Shown: in pieces, positions 33,869-47,383 of the stretch
Position numbering within the stretch: position 1 is the stretch's first letter
How the letters are laid out: every line of letters starts with the position of its first letter
DNA from: Acipenser ruthenus
Lineage: Eukaryota; Chordata; Actinopteri; Acipenseriformes; Acipenseridae
NCBI RefSeq assembly: GCF_902713425.1
Contig: NC_081223.1
Span: 1,392,001 to 1,456,000, forward strand
Reading direction: 5' to 3'
Length of the DNA: 64,000 nt
The notes under the pieces: model-generated
Seen by the model: the letters and a program-made list of their open reading frames with translations, nothing else
Database searches by the model: none
What the model was told of the DNA's origin: nothing
Position numbers and translations under genes: made by a program

Positions 33869-36800
33869 TCAATACACACTTTTGGGCATTTTCCAGAAAG
33901 ATACAACTCCAGCTACAAAGACAACCACTGAACACACACCCATTGCAGCTCCCAGAAGGGACCACACATTGAATTGGCCTGCAAGAGAAGAAAGAAATAG
34001 TTAGTGGAATATAAAGAGACAGTTATATATTTTACTTGAACTGCAATTGTGTTCACATCATGCATATTACCGCTTCTAGGCATAAAGTGAAGGGATCCAT
34101 CTCTCTTCAGCTCAATTGGGCCAGAAGACACAAATGCCTTTACTGCACCACCATCCATCCCTTCAGCACTGCGACCTACAGGAGGAATTAGGAGGAGTCC
34201 ATCAAAACAAATGGACAAAAATGCATGCAAAACGTCCCCCCCTCCCCCCAACAGACAGAGCTCTTACCAAGCCTCTGTTTCCCTGGAATGCACCGTCTGC
34301 TACAGAGGCTGTCTGATGGCCGGTTTGAATCACATATCACAACACTGCAGTGGAAGTAAATCTGAAAGACAGCACACCTTGTCAAGCAAAACTAGCATCA
34401 ATAGATCAGGCAGGACCATCATCCAATGAGGATTACTGAAATGAAAAACAAATATATTGCATCATAGTAAGTGTTTCTTGCAAATGTGCAGTTATAGGTT
34501 TTCATTCCAACTCAAAGATTTGAGCACAGTGACCATTTGCTGCTTGCAAAGCAATCCAAACCATGCATTGTGGTACAAGATCCCCATCCCAACACTCCAC
34601 TTTACCTGTCCTTTCAGTGCATCCCGGCTGCTTGTGAAGGAAAACATTTTCACTTCAAACCTCTTCAGATGGGATGGGAACAGCACTCTTGCATTGCTGG
34701 AGACTGGGTGAAAGATGGTCAAGTACTCATCTGCAGAGTTCTCACAGCTAGGAAGAGAAAGTAGGTCAGGAGCACATCAGCCACAACTCCAATTCCTAGG
34801 TTTTGTAGCAGCAATATCATATTCCAGCATCTTACCTGTCCACAACAACATCCCACTTGGGAGAGCTATTCCTGTCAGCAGAATAGGTTGCCCAGCAGTT
34901 CTCCAAAAACAATTCAGCCTGTGGATCCCTGCTGTACAGGAGCTCTACCTCAAAATACAAGGGTCTTCGCAAGTACTTCACAACAGGGTAATCCCGAGCT
35001 CCATAGAAGTCGTTGTAGGTTGAATCTGAGATGCAAGGTAGAATTTTATAGGTGGAAACACGCTACTAAAACATCTATATTATTTCAATTGCCAAGTCCT
35101 ACCCAATGCAAGCCGCATGATGACTGCAAGGTCCCCCAAGCCAGGCTGGACTACAGGTGCAGGATTATTCTGGTACAAGAACTGTACTACCCTGGTGTCA
35201 TTGACCAGATAGTGACAGGCAACTCTCAACCTGGAAAGAGGAGATGGGAGTTAGTAGAGTTTCAGCCTCAACCACAAGGATACTCAATTTGATTGCAATC
35301 CTTACCGGTAAGATGTGAACAGCACTTCATTCTCGTAAGTCAGGAGGTTGTTGTCAAACTGGAAGAGAAATTAAAGACCCAGGTTGCAATGAACTTGTAG
35401 ATTTAGTATGGAGCTGCATACCAAGTTGCAGACTAGCTAATATGGTACTCAGGATCATCTCCAGCTGTGTACTAACTAACCAATTTCACAATTTAAAAAA
35501 TAAAAAAAGCTTTGGTTATAAATAGTTCAGTTTCATAACTGAATATTTGAGACTTATTATATTTGTTCGTGTTAGAACAATACCACAAGTCTGTCTATAG
35601 AAACTGCTAGACTAAATATTGTTTTAGTAACCTCTAGGAGGGCAACAGCAGTTATTTTGGATTTGTTGCAAATACACAGCTGGTGACTCTTGAGCTGCAA
35701 TTGGTATTAACTCATGTATTAGTTTAGTCCCATCCTCACCACGGATCATCCCCAGTTAGTACGCTCCTTCCAGTTCACTGCAATTGACCCAAAAGGTCCC
35801 TAGGCAGCACATGCAATGCCATAACTAAGAGTCATGTCATGTGTCACAACCTTTGTCAACTGGACAAGCAGTTCAATACAAAAGTGGCATCCTTCAGATG
35901 TCCACAATTCATGCAAGTAATTCAGCGGATAGAAACACAGGTCACCATGGCTCCCCAGATTGATCCAGGGGTGTTGGGCCAACTTGTCAATATGTTAAAC
36001 CTCCTCAAAATATGGTTTTAAATGTGGTCAATACTAACCCTTCTAGTTGTGCCACAGGAGTTGACATTGACGTAGAAAACCGCATTGATAGCATCAGACT
36101 GAAGAGGTTGGCAACTTGGATCCCTTAGAGTTAGTTGACTTGGAGACAAGCTGGGGACACATTCCACTTTCACAGCAAGAGCTGCCATAGTTCCATTGGT
36201 GAAGCAATCTGAAACACAGCAATTGGATCCAGGTTAAGGAAACAGATTATAGCTTCAATACCACTTCATGCAACCTTTGGCCAATCTCAAAAGCAGCTAT
36301 TCTAAAAGAATAACTTGTCTGCAGGACAGTTACCAATCATCTTTGTAGGGAAACTGCAGGACAGGGAGAAGTCAGCCACCACAACCATGGTCCCAATATC
36401 CTTCAAGGTCAAGTCAAGTCTGCTTCTGATGCCTGAAGAACTGATCACCTACAGAGACAATACATCAGGTCAGTAATGTGTTGAACCCAAAACAGCTAAA
36501 CACATTTTAAAGTTCCATCACTTACTTCATATGTGGCATCAACTGAATTGTATGGCACAGTCATCCAGAAATTGGTAGAGTTGGCATTATACTTGTACAG
36601 GGCAAGCAGACTCCCACCAAGTTCTCTTGAGCCCACAAAAGGAATCCAGTTGCGACCCATGTTGCCATATGTTACCATGGTATAGAATGCAGCACCATCA
36701 CAGTAGCCAGTTACTGTAGGAGGAACTGCAAGAGGAAGAGCAGTTGTCAGAGCAATGGACTGGATTGGTTAGAAAAAGGTAGTTGTAAACCAAATAGTCA

Positions 36801-39800
36801 GGCACTTACTGATGTCTTTGAGAATGGCTTAGACTACAGCAGGATGAGTAAAGGGTGTATTCTCTGGCACTATATTCAGCAAGTAGGTCAGGGGCAGAAT
36901 GTAGGTTCTGGTGTCTGGAGGAGTTACCTGAAAGAAGAGCAAAGGTTTGTAGGATTAAACCCAAAGTCAGACAGCAAGCAACACGTCCACAGGAAGCAAG
37001 TGTTTTCAAAGGGCAATTGGATGGTTGAACAGGTGGGATGTTACCTTTTGCTTCACATTGGGGTCCTCAAATGGCACCTGGAGGGTGTAGGTCTTGGATC
37101 CATTGGGAAAGACATGCTCCTGGACATTATAACCTTTTAGGTTGGCTTCTGGCACAGTTAACGTCTCTGGCCCAACTATAATTTTGACCAGCTCCACATC
37201 AGGCAGGAATGTCCCCAGGGTCACATTGAACACTCTGGCTTTAGGAACAGTGTCTGAAATTAAAGCATGCAGTTAAAATGAAGGCTATAAAGTGGAGCAC
37301 TGCAACAAATCCCTTTGATTTACTGCATGTGGACAACTTCTACATACGGTTTGTGACAACTGGTGGCCGAGGCATGAAAGGAGTGGTTATTGGATGAAGT
37401 ACTGTGTACTTGGTCTTCTCAGGCCCATCTTGCCAGGTATGCTCCAGCATTGGTTCAATAGAGTAAGAGATCACATAGGTGTTGTCCAATACATGGCTCT
37501 GAAAGCACAGAAGCATCTTAGGAAGCAAGCTTTAAAATGAGGCTTTAGAAGATGTTGAACTTCTACATACCTTGTAATATCCACCATCAGCTCCCACAGG
37601 AATTCTTACAGTGATTAGCTGGGGACCGACATCCAGTTTATAATCTCTATTATGAATCGTTGCAGGGTCAAGCTTGCGGCCATCAACTCCCATTTGAACA
37701 TCAAGGGTAGTAATTTGTGGTGTCGGAACAAGAGGAGGTAGAACACGGGGAACATTCCATGTAATCATCTGTTCTGTGAAGGCTGTTCCATCTGACAGAA
37801 AGGAACACCATAGACTTGGTAAAGAAATCATACCTTAACCTAGAACAGTTCTTGAGCACCGTTGCCCTCCATAAGCTTACTCACCAGTAGGACATGTAAC
37901 TGCAGTGTCCACCATCATGACCATCCATCTTTGCTTATAAAAAGGTGGTTGATCTTAGCACAGCCATTGGTACAGTTTGGATCTGTTGGAGGGGAGGGGG
38001 AACTTTTACTAAAATAAAAGCAAGACTAAATCAACCTTCATAGTCTGGATATACTGTACTAGACAACAGTGAAGCCTAGACTACTTACCACCTGAGGCTG
38101 GCTTTCTGTGGAGTTGTATGCAGCTCTAACCAGAATTCGAGTTGGTGTAGTGTTTATGCCATAGCCATTTGTCATGGCCTGAGCAACAGTCATGGTTGTC
38201 TTTCTATTTGCTGGGAGATGGAACACAATTTTCCAGATGCTGTTGTCAGCAGCAGTTGCCTAGCAGAAGAAAAATCTCATTAGATTAGGGAGTTTGAACA
38301 CAAAGCATCCCCAGTCTAAAAGAATTTGTCATAACAGATGTCATGTTTAATAAACAGGAACTAAAACTGAAAGTTGAAAGTTTAATGACACATCACTGAA
38401 ACAGTTCTAGGTTCACCAGGCATCTCTAATGGAACAGAGTAAATCCTCAAATGCAACTTCGTACGAAAGCCTATGTGAAAGCATGTTATCTGGATCCGAT
38501 ACAGGCAGAGTTTACAGCCATTCATTTGTACTAGACCTGAATACATCAGTGTACCAAACTTTAGGACACCTAAATTGCTCCTATGCAGCAGTCCTCAAAA
38601 AAGTAAATCAGGACACATTTATCATGAAGGATTTATAGCCCTGCACATATGAAGCCACTACCTAAGTGGTTGAAATACAAGGCTTACACCAACAAGAAAG
38701 GGTTAATTTCTCCAATCAATTTCTATCAAAGCAGTCACAGAATACATGTACGCAAAGCCAATGCCTTAAATGTCACACAATTCATATATGGCCACCCAAT
38801 TGGGAGACAGGTTAAAGTTAAGGGGACCCTTAGATTTTGCTTCCTCTAGACGAGACAGTAGAGTAGACTTCAACAGGCAAGACCAAGGGGGCATGAATGA
38901 AGCAAATGCAAAGTCACATGATTCTACCTCAGGGTATGCAAGGGACCAATCAGGATCATCTTGAACAAAGTTTGGCTCAATAAGTGGCACACCTCTTCTC
39001 ACAGAAACCTAAAGAGAATTCACATTAGTCATGAGTGAAGCACTTCTGTAGTGACAATTAAATACACACACAACCCAACAAGTTATACTGAACAGCATTA
39101 TCACATCCTGACAGCCCTTACCTCCATGTAGTTTCTTTCACACAGAATCTCCCTCTCTGCCCATGGAGCATAGCGGCATGTCATGCTCTGAACATAGGAG
39201 GAAGCTGAAGTCATAGCACTGTTTGAGAAGACACTGATTTGTACTGTCAGCTTGTAGGTCTCATCATTCTGGAAACAAAGGCTAAAGTTAGTCCCAGCAT
39301 GTCACCATTAGAAACAAGCTTACAAGAAATAAAATGAGGACTCACTGTATTCTGAGCAAAGCAGCTCAGCACAGAAGCAAGGAACTTGGCATTTCCCAAG
39401 AAGTCAACGGTTAAGCTATATCCACACTGTGCAGCCAGTCTTGGAGAGAGGGACACAAGCACCCCCTTATTGTCTATGGAAAGAAATTCGGTTGGCCTTT
39501 CAAGAAACTGTACGCGTGATCAAGCAAGGTAGAGATATAACAAAATGAACACCCCCACCATCCAGTTCCATCTACTTATTGAAATTGTCATAACTATTTA
39601 TATTAGTAGAATTATACGCTCGTTCGGAACAGTAGGTTTAGAGTAATTGATGTCTATTTCTGCGCACTTGCAGTCAACAAATCTGACTAAGGTTGTAGCA
39701 GCATAGGTCTATTTAGTGTGAACAGCAACATGCTTTTAAAGCCAACGCAAGAGCCTTTCATACCCTGCATCTTACAAAAACAAAGCCTGGTTGCTGCCAT

Positions 39801-40244
39801 ACAGCGCAGGAGTACTCTGTACTTAATTCAGGTTATTACATTACGAGTCAACAGGCTTTAGACATCAAAAGCTTTCTATTCAAGAAAAAATGATCACTCA
39901 CCAATCACATTGATGCGAAAATACTTTCCAACAAAAGACTTATCCAACATCATCATCATAACACTCCCTTGACATTCTGTCCTCACCGAGCCTGCAGAAG
40001 ACAATGATACTTGAAAACACACAACCGGCAAATGAACAGGAATCTGAAAGGACAGCTCTGCTGAAGCTACAGTTATCGTACCTAGAGGGGGATTCTGCGT
40101 CCAAACTTCAGTGACTAACACTGCTAACAGCAATGTTATTCTGCATTGGAAAAAAAAGACGCAAGTGAGAAACACACAATAAAATGAACGTTTCTAAAGA
40201 GAAAAGAACAACAATTACCCAAATCTAAGACAACACGGCATCAT
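33869..40244 (-). CDS. zpax: Egg-envelope zona pellucida protein, ZPAX-like (22 exons)
   Basis: Structural glycoprotein of the egg coat, made by the oocyte, membrane-anchored and then cleaved. Exons (minus strand): 40219-40244, 40082-40140, 39902-39991, 39346-39473, 39122-39268, 38928-39008, 38085-38259, 37885-37953, 37571-37791, 37348-37498, 37045-37253, 36810-36927, 36526-36713, 36334-36448, 36040-36208, 35306-35358, 35103-35230, 34836-35025, 34606-34747, 34268-34361, 34071-34175, 33869-33978. About 922 residues: a signal peptide (MMPCCLRFG plus a hydrophobic run), ZPAX-type N-terminal region (RLAAQCGYS, REILCERNYMEVSVRR, WMVMMVDTAVTCP), a ZP module from about residue 593 (DCFTNGTMAAL, NSCGTT, then ICDSN and LCSRRC), a furin-type RLGR site near 851 and a C-terminal membrane segment. 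Nearly all phases join cleanly; exon 15 was one base out in my count. Codon 485 (36829-36831) is TAA, where the context suggests Glu. It may be a real null allele or a sequence error. Confidence 0.85.
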
Positions 40245-40352
40245 TAAATCCAAGGCAGCCCCGACCGTGAACTTCTTTCTCCGTTCTAAAGAAACAATAA
40301 TAAAAACAAAACCGTCAGTAGCTAAGTTTGGTGTTCCTTAGTGCGCAATGGG

Positions 40353-40358
40353 TTTATA
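40353..40358 (-). promoter_or_regulatory. TATA box of the ZPAX-like gene
   Basis: TATAAA on the minus strand, about 110 bases upstream of the start codon, a plausible core-promoter spacing with a short leader. Confidence 0.6.
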
Positions 40359-40366
40359 AAGAGGTT

Positions 40367-40372
40367 CAGGTG
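40367..40372 (-). promoter_or_regulatory. E-box (CACCTG) upstream of the ZPAX-like gene
   Basis: A CANNTG site about 10 bases upstream of the TATA box. Vertebrate egg-coat genes are driven in oocytes by FIGLA/E12 through an E-box close to the promoter. Assigning this site to FIGLA is inference from position. Confidence 0.45.
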
Positions 40373-40455
40373 CTAATGGGAGCTGATTAGCTGCAATTGA
40401 TGCACGCACCTCTTTCATATTAGTCCTCTAATTTTCAATCAGTACGTTAATTAAA

Positions 40456-40456
<1 letters not shown>

Positions 40457-40513
<57 letters not shown>
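40457..40513. repeat. (AAT)n microsatellite
   Basis: About 19 near-perfect units. Confidence 0.95.
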
Positions 40514-41884
40514 GTAACCCATTTAGAAGATTGTTCTTTGAATTTAAGTTTGGCAGAAGTACGTGCGGATCAAACTGGACTGTCACCGACAAGGACTGTC
40601 TGATTAAAGGCTCAGCTATGGAGGCGTGTAGTAAACAAACCCCAATGAATAATAAAAAGCAGGCCGCGCAAATGAAGAAACACATTTATATCATGCAGGA
40701 ATCCAGGCAGATGTGTTGCCTGCGCCAGTTTGAGGGGACGAGAATGAGAATGACAGCTCGAGTTCTGATGTGAACATCCACAAGTCAATTACACATTTTT
40801 ACAATTTCACCAGACTGACAGGTAGGCTAAGCAGAGATTAATGTACACAATTTATTTGAGGCCACTTGATTTAAGAAACAGTGCAAAGCATCTCTTTAGC
40901 ATGTCAGATTTGCCATGACAGGGGCAGTCCCGGGGAATAGAATGACCAAGTGGCAAATGGAAAGCACAGCGCTTAACCTGAAATACAACGCGCAGTATTG
41001 ATTTAGAACAGACTAAACACAAATCGGATGGCGTGCTGGAAATTTGAATTGTAATCAATTTATTTAAGATTTCAAGTTCCCATTTAAATTATTGAGCTTA
41101 ATTACATTCATTATTTTATGTATAATTAATTCAATTAGTGTGTTGATGATTTTCAATTTGGCATATTATCTTCGAGTGTTGTGCTTTGTCTATTTGACAG
41201 CTGTTATTTCAATTCAAATGTTGAACTTTGTCGTTGATGTTTGACGCTCTGGCTTTTGCAGTTAACATTTTTGTTTCATTCCACCTCTCATAGGTTTGAA
41301 CACAAACGGGTTTATTTGTGAAATTGTCAGATTGTTTATTGTGTATCCAGCGATCATCTGAACTAACTGGTTCAGTAGTCTGTAGGATGAAGTTGCCCGG
41401 AACCGCGGACATCAGATCAGATTGGATCGCATTGTCTGAAAATTCGAAGTTTGATTGACGTGGTCAGTTGGCCAATAGAAAATGAGTTGGAAACGTCATC
41501 AGCCAACGTATTGCCAAACGAGCGCGCTTTTGAGAGCAAGTCGAGTTGCGAGTGAGAGGACAGGTAAGTTAGCAGTAGTATCGATACAAAAATAAAAAAC
41601 CAACGACTTGACCCAACAATGCTTGTACGTATCTTGCTACGCTAGCCGCCCCCCAGATAAGTGGAAGTAGTAACGTTAGCTAACTTATGTTAGAAGCTAG
41701 CTAGTGTTATCTAGCCAGCTAGCAAGCACCACCGGTACCTAGCTAATGTAGTCAACTGGGTAACGTTAGCTAACGTTAGATTGAATAATATCCCAAATAA
41801 CGAGCATGATTAGTAGCATCAGTGTTGCTGTTCCTTTTTATCCAGGCGAGTTTGTTCGTTAAAGTTAGATAACGTCACCCCGTT
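40514..41884. other. Unassigned sequence between ZPAX-like gene and tRNA block 2
   Basis: Holds a CCAAT box (about 41469) and a GTAAGT donor at 41563 that could mark a 5' exon, and a run of TAACGTTAGCTA-type motifs at 41640-41790. No coding exon was identified. Confidence 0.35.
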
Positions 41885-41960
41885 TATTACATTTACATTT
41901 GAGTCATTTAGCAGACGATCTTATCCAGAGCGACTTACAGTGCAAAGAATTACAACATTT
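41885..41960 (-). mobile_element. V-SINE 3' tail fragment
   Basis: Carries GAGTCATTTAGCAGACGATC and ATCCAGAGCGACTTACAG, the complement of the conserved V-SINE 3' region. Confidence 0.8.
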
Positions 41961-41966
41961 ATATTA

Positions 41967-42517
<551 letters not shown>

Positions 42518-42806
42518 AACGGGGGAAAGCTGGCAGTACTGAGTGACACAGAAGACGGATTCTCTCAGCGCGTCTCCTCTGAATGCGCACTGGCACAAAG
42601 GGGCTTTGATCATCTAATGACGTGACAGAATGCAATGATGTACCAACAAAAGAAACATAAATAAAAGTGTATGTGTTTATTTGTGAATAAACTATCTTGC
42701 TTATACGATGGGACCAGAGACCTTACATCGCTAATCTAATGATAGGCCAAACCCAGAGAGACTTTGTCTTCACCAGGGATTAATATAATTTAAAAACAAA
42801 CTGCAA

Positions 42807-42879
42807 TGGTCCCACTGGGGATCGAACCCAGGGCCTTCTGCGTGTAAAGCAGACGTGATAACCACAACACTATGGAACC
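42807..42879 (-). tRNA. tRNA-Val(TAC)
   Basis: 73 nt with anticodon TAC in GCTTTACACGC. A few differences from the vertebrate consensus, one giving a G-U pair in the acceptor stem. Only copy in the window. TTTTT downstream. Confidence 0.88.
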
Positions 42880-43400
42880 TTGTTGGAACGAAGGTGGTGC
42901 TCTTACATTATTGTCTACATGCAGCATCTCAGATACAATGTCATTTATCACACCCTTCGGCGTTGTCTTTTTAAGAATTAAACCTGCCAGACCGAACGCA
43001 GGCTAACATTCAATCAATCAATTAATCATATATATTTTCTCTGGCGCCCCATATGCGCTTCACAAAATCTATTTAAAAACAAGAAAATATCTAATTGAAG
43101 CCTGGTCGAACAAAATAAGTCTTCAGTGTAATTTTAAAAAGAGCGCTTTCCACGATTTAAGATGCTTTAGAGAGACAGAATATTGGAATTGGCAGCCGAA
43201 ACTGGGGGATAAAACTGCCTGTGATCAAAGTGGGCAGAAAAGTTGCATACTTTGCATACCGTATTTGGGAGAAAAGAAAACGGATCATCTCTGATTTGCA
43301 ATGTTTCCATGGTTCGCCCCGGCCACTGCCGTGTGGCTGGTTAAAACGATGAGTTCAGTTTTTTTTCTGCTGTTTGGTAATTCAGTCATGCGGCAGCTGT

Positions 43401-43472
43401 AGCAGAGTGGCGCAGCGGAAGCGTGCTGGGCCCATAACCCAGAGGTCGATGGATCGAAACCATCCTCTGCTA
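43401..43472 (+). tRNA. Initiator tRNA-Met(CAT), canonical
   Basis: Matches the vertebrate initiator sequence as I know it throughout, including the GGGCCCATAACCC arm and the GATGGATCGAAACCATC T arm. TTTTT follows. Confidence 0.95.
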
Positions 43473-43684
43473 GCTTGTTTTTCTTCTGTTAGCAAAGTAG
43501 TTTTTTTAAAACATTAACTGAAGACAATTTAATTAATATTAAATTTCGCAATCAAGGAAATGTGCACATTACTGGACACATTCAAATTGACAATTGACCT
43601 CTAAAACGTTAGGTTTTTAATCAAATTAGTTTCTTTACAAATGACATTGCTTTCTTTTTTTAAATTGTGCCCAGAAACACCAAA

Positions 43685-43725
43685 AGATAAAGCCCTCGGC
43701 CTCCTAAACCAGGGATTGTGGTTTC
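43685..43725 (+). pseudogene. tRNA-Arg(CCT) fragment
   Basis: Same truncated remnant as at 23327, so the damage predates duplication of the two blocks. Confidence 0.7.
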
Positions 43726-43798
43726 ATGTTTATTAAACGAACTGTGTATTTGTTCTTTGCCTGTGATATGTTTATAAATCTTGAGACTTTATAGAAAA

Positions 43799-43848
43799 TA
43801 GTCGTGGTCAAGAGGTTAAGGTGACGGGATTAAAATCTGTTGGTGTCT
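43799..43848 (+). pseudogene. tRNA-Ser(TGA), truncated
   Basis: The 5' part and anticodon arm remain (loop now TTAAAATC). The 3' part is replaced by spacer sequence that in block 1 lies beyond the Trp gene, so the Trp gene was deleted here. Confidence 0.7.
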
Positions 43849-44257
43849 GTATCACCAGGGTCATAGGAAACAGCCGACTCAATACGTGTTCGTAGCCAGC
43901 AGGGCTATGAAGTTGTCGGAAGTGTGTTTGATTCTCAGCTTTAAAAGTAAAGAAAACATAAAACAATGCGATTTGCTTTTAAAAATTTCATTATTTGAAA
44001 CGTGGGCATAAACACAGTTGTACTGGCTGGGAATCGTCTCTGGTCAATTACTTGGAAAGCAGCTATGCTGACCAATATATCACCAACGGGGGAAAGCTGG
44101 CAGTACTGAGTGACACAGAAGACGGATTCTCTCAGCGCGACTCCTCTGAATGCACACTGGCACAAAGGGGCTTTGATCATCTAATGACGTGGCAGAATGC
44201 AATAATGTATTGGGTTAATTTGCCTCCAAACGAAACATAAATACATGTGTATGTATT

Positions 44258-45121
44258 TGACACAAGTGACCCTATGCCTGTGTTTATTTATTTATTTTCT
44301 GCACGTATTAATTAGTATTGTGTGAATATTTTATTTAGATCGTTTTTTTTTCTTTTTCATAATTTTCTGTTTGCTTTGCACTGTGTTTTTTGCTGTGTTG
44401 ATTATTATTTGTCTATTTTGTTTGGTGCACGGGTGAAACGGAGTTCGTAATTAAAGTATTTTTTGTTTTGTTTATCACAAGCACTGTCCACACGGACCTC
44501 AGGTCCCGCCCCAAACAATTGCAGGTACCTGTACACACCTGGAATTAGAAGGGCTTTGAGGAATAAAAAGGGTGAGGAACTAAGAGACTGGGAGCATGGA
44601 ACTAGGAGATACCGGAATAGGAAAGAGAGAGAAGCCGAGGGAAGTAAACGAAAATAAAGAGGACGAGATTAGACAGTGAGCGGCTGGGGTTTTTTTTTTG
44701 TGCACGGACAGTGTCAGTTTCGTTTTGTTATTTTTTTTCGTGGACTCACTCTGGGAGGACTGCGGAACTTGGTGATTGAAGACATTTGAAAAGAGGTACT
44801 GACAAGAACCATTGCGTTCGTGGTTTATGTCAGGATATCAGGATCTCTCCTGAGGCCTTCAGCTGAATCGCAGCACCCTATGGAGAGGGCTGCCCAAACA
44901 GGCGTCTGGACAGGAGCCCTAAGAGGAGGTCTGGACCAGAGAGTGGATGACGTATGGTTAAGTGAACAAATACACTTTAAAATGCATCTCATGGTCAGAA
45001 ATAAAACAATAATTCAAATAAACAAACTGTGCAAAAAAAGGAAAACCAATCCAATTAAAATTCAAAAATCATAAGTGATAATACTGAATAAAATAATAAT
45101 CAACACATTCGTCACCCGTGA
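44258..45121 (+). mobile_element. LTR-like repeat, copy 2 (fossil)
   Basis: Starts TGACACAAGTGACC and ends near CACCCGTGACA. TATA-like AATAAAAAGGG lies at about 44561-44571 and AATAAA-type signals near 45020. Same sequence as copy 3 with few differences, and directly followed by the Penelope-like fragment. Confidence 0.55.
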
Positions 45122-45600
45122 CATTACCACCACTGCGATCTTGAAAATGTTTGTATGCCACAGAACTTAACATCTGAAACGGAATGTTTGGCATCTACAA
45201 AATGTCTAGCGAGTGGTCGATGAATATATTTTCTCCTAATTGAACTTTTATGCTCGCTCATTAATGTGCAATTGTAACTGTCTAATAGTTTTACCACCAT
45301 ATTGCAAATGGCTAGGACAAGAAATCACATAAATGACATGAGTTGAAGCACAATCACTTGTAAGATACTGTACTCTTTTTTTTCGTTGTATGGCTTGTGC
45401 ATTTTCTTAGTTTTAAATGTATTATCACAGGCGGTACACTTACGATTTGGAAAAAAATCCAGTAGATTTGTCCAGTACACCTAGATCTCTCGAACATCTA
45501 AACGAGTCAGCCCTTAATAAAGACAGTCCGTGTTCATTTTGGCTTTTACGACATTGTCTATACACAACAGCTCTTATGTAATCCTATTGGTATCGAATCG
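45122..45600 (-). mobile_element. Penelope-like element, GIY-YIG end (fossil), copy A
   Basis: Minus-strand reading shows a linker motif NRKCTACDNTFKTKKM and then THVIYVISCPSHLQYGGKTI and RPLARHFVDAKHS, the signature of the GIY-YIG endonuclease domain of Penelope-like retroelements. The reverse transcriptase part is missing and the remainder is broken. Confidence 0.7.
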
Positions 45601-45639
45601 ATCGCAATTAATGTGTTCCATGTTTCCAGTCAGTTTGAT

Positions 45640-46115
45640 AGTTTTAATACTGTATTACATTCTGAATATTAATAGAGCTGAATTATTAATTGTTGATAAT
45701 ACTTAGAATATCAGATACATATTTAGCATTAAAAAGCAATACATGTGATTTATTTCATAGTCGTTCATTATTTTGTGTATCAGCCGCCACACAAAGCTGA
45801 GCGCAGTGCCTTATACTGTAATGATGCTCCAGTCAGTCTGCCCGGAATGCACCTGAACCATCTTAAAAACACGAAGCCCCTAATAAGCTAATTTGTAAGC
45901 TAGTAAAGAATTGCGCTAATATAACGAAGCTAAATTTGAACTCCTAGCTGGAGCAACGAGAGAGGGCGAGAGGGCGGGGCAGAGAAGGAGGGGGAGACGC
46001 TGCTAGGCAACCGGCTCGTGAACATTCCACTCAGCTGAGCAGAGACCGTTAGGATTTAAAAATGCGAACGTTCCGAGCGGCGTTAGGCGCTTCGTTAAAT
46101 TAACACACCGTTGCT
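45640..46115. repeat. GC-rich X-box-bearing segment, copy 3
   Basis: Same segment as 30860-31320. Followed by AT-rich spacer leading to the Leu gene. Confidence 0.8.
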
Positions 46116-46388
46116 GGCATATGAATATAACCATATTTTAAATACTCCAATAGGACTGCATTAAAAACGATGTGTTTTCAAAGTAATATGTTATTTGGAA
46201 TTTTAAAACAATCAAGTTAAATAACATGTTTGGACACAAAATATTTTTCAGTGAGGTTAACAAGTAGTCTGTTTATAAAAAAAAATGCAATCTGTGTTAG
46301 GAACACTATTTTAGTCCGATTTAAAATGGAAATTAAAATGGTATTGAGTGCTGAAATTTATTATTTTTAAAAATAAGTTAAATTGAAC

Positions 46389-46499
46389 TGTCAGTAGTGG
46401 GATTTGAACCCACGCCTCCATTCAGAGACCAGAACACACAATTCTTTAGAAAGACAGAGTCCTTGAGTCTGGCGCCGTAGACCACTAGACCATTCTGAC
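46389..46499 (-). tRNA. tRNA-Leu(CAA) with intron, altered D arm
   Basis: Anticodon and intron intact. The D arm reads TGGTCTAGTGG in place of TGGCCGAGTGG, which weakens the A box. Confidence 0.7.
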
Positions 46500-46841
46500 A
46501 AGCTCCATTTGTTATTGTAGAAAACCGCATTATTTATTTCAGCACACACTAGGGTTCTCGTATCAAGGCCCGATTGGGTTTATTACGCACATACCAACTT
46601 GCTCCATGAATGATGTTATGACAAGTGTAAAAAAAAGAAACGGATTGAAGTCAACCCAAAAAAGTAAGATTATTTATTTCAATATCGTTATAGCTATAAA
46701 CGATGCATGCTTTTTACAATAGCAATTGCTATTTGACAATGACCAATAAGTAATTTTGTTGCAATACTGTATACACTGTGAACATAATCAGACTTTGCTC
46801 CGTTGTCTCGAAGAAACATCTCAATTTGTATTTAAAAAGGA

Positions 46842-46914
46842 CGCCCAACGTGGGGCTCGAACCCACGACCCTGAGATTAAGAGTCTCATGCTCTACCGAC
46901 TGAGCTAGCCGGGC
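46842..46914 (-). tRNA. tRNA-Lys(CTT), canonical
   Basis: All stems pair; body matches the vertebrate consensus. TTTTT terminator immediately downstream on the minus strand. Confidence 0.95.
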
Positions 46915-47316
46915 TGACTGGTGCTCGTTTCTATCACTGTAACCAACTGAGCTATTAATTTGTCATCTTATTTGAGAAAATAGTGAATGACAGAACCAAA
47001 GATTCCAAATATAATCCACTGAAATGTAGCTTTATTATCATAATGAAAACAGATTACACATGACCACAGTTCTGTATCAAAATTAAGACGTAAGTATATG
47101 GTTTCCATTGTAGCTATTTACACACACTCCCAGGGTGTTATCTAACAAAACGACATATGCTGTGCTGCCATTATTGATTACATAGACTTTCCTGCCCCGT
47201 GTTGCTTTCTTCTTAGATGAGATCTCAGGTTCTGCTGAGTTCTGCTCCCTCGATCACGTTCTGCAGCAGCTCGCCTTGCTCATCACTCCCGTATGCTTTG
47301 GCGGCATAACAGTTTG

Positions 47317-47322
47317 GTCTCT

Positions 47323-47383
<61 letters not shown>

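Noticed and set aside
41390-41563. CCAAT box and GTAAGT donor suggesting a 5' exon
   Set aside because: No downstream exon is found before the tRNA block; signals alone are too weak.
43995-44240. 81-codon frame repeated at 24221 and 48522
   Set aside because: Repeats because the spacer is duplicated; the three copies differ by frame-changing differences and have no conserved domain.
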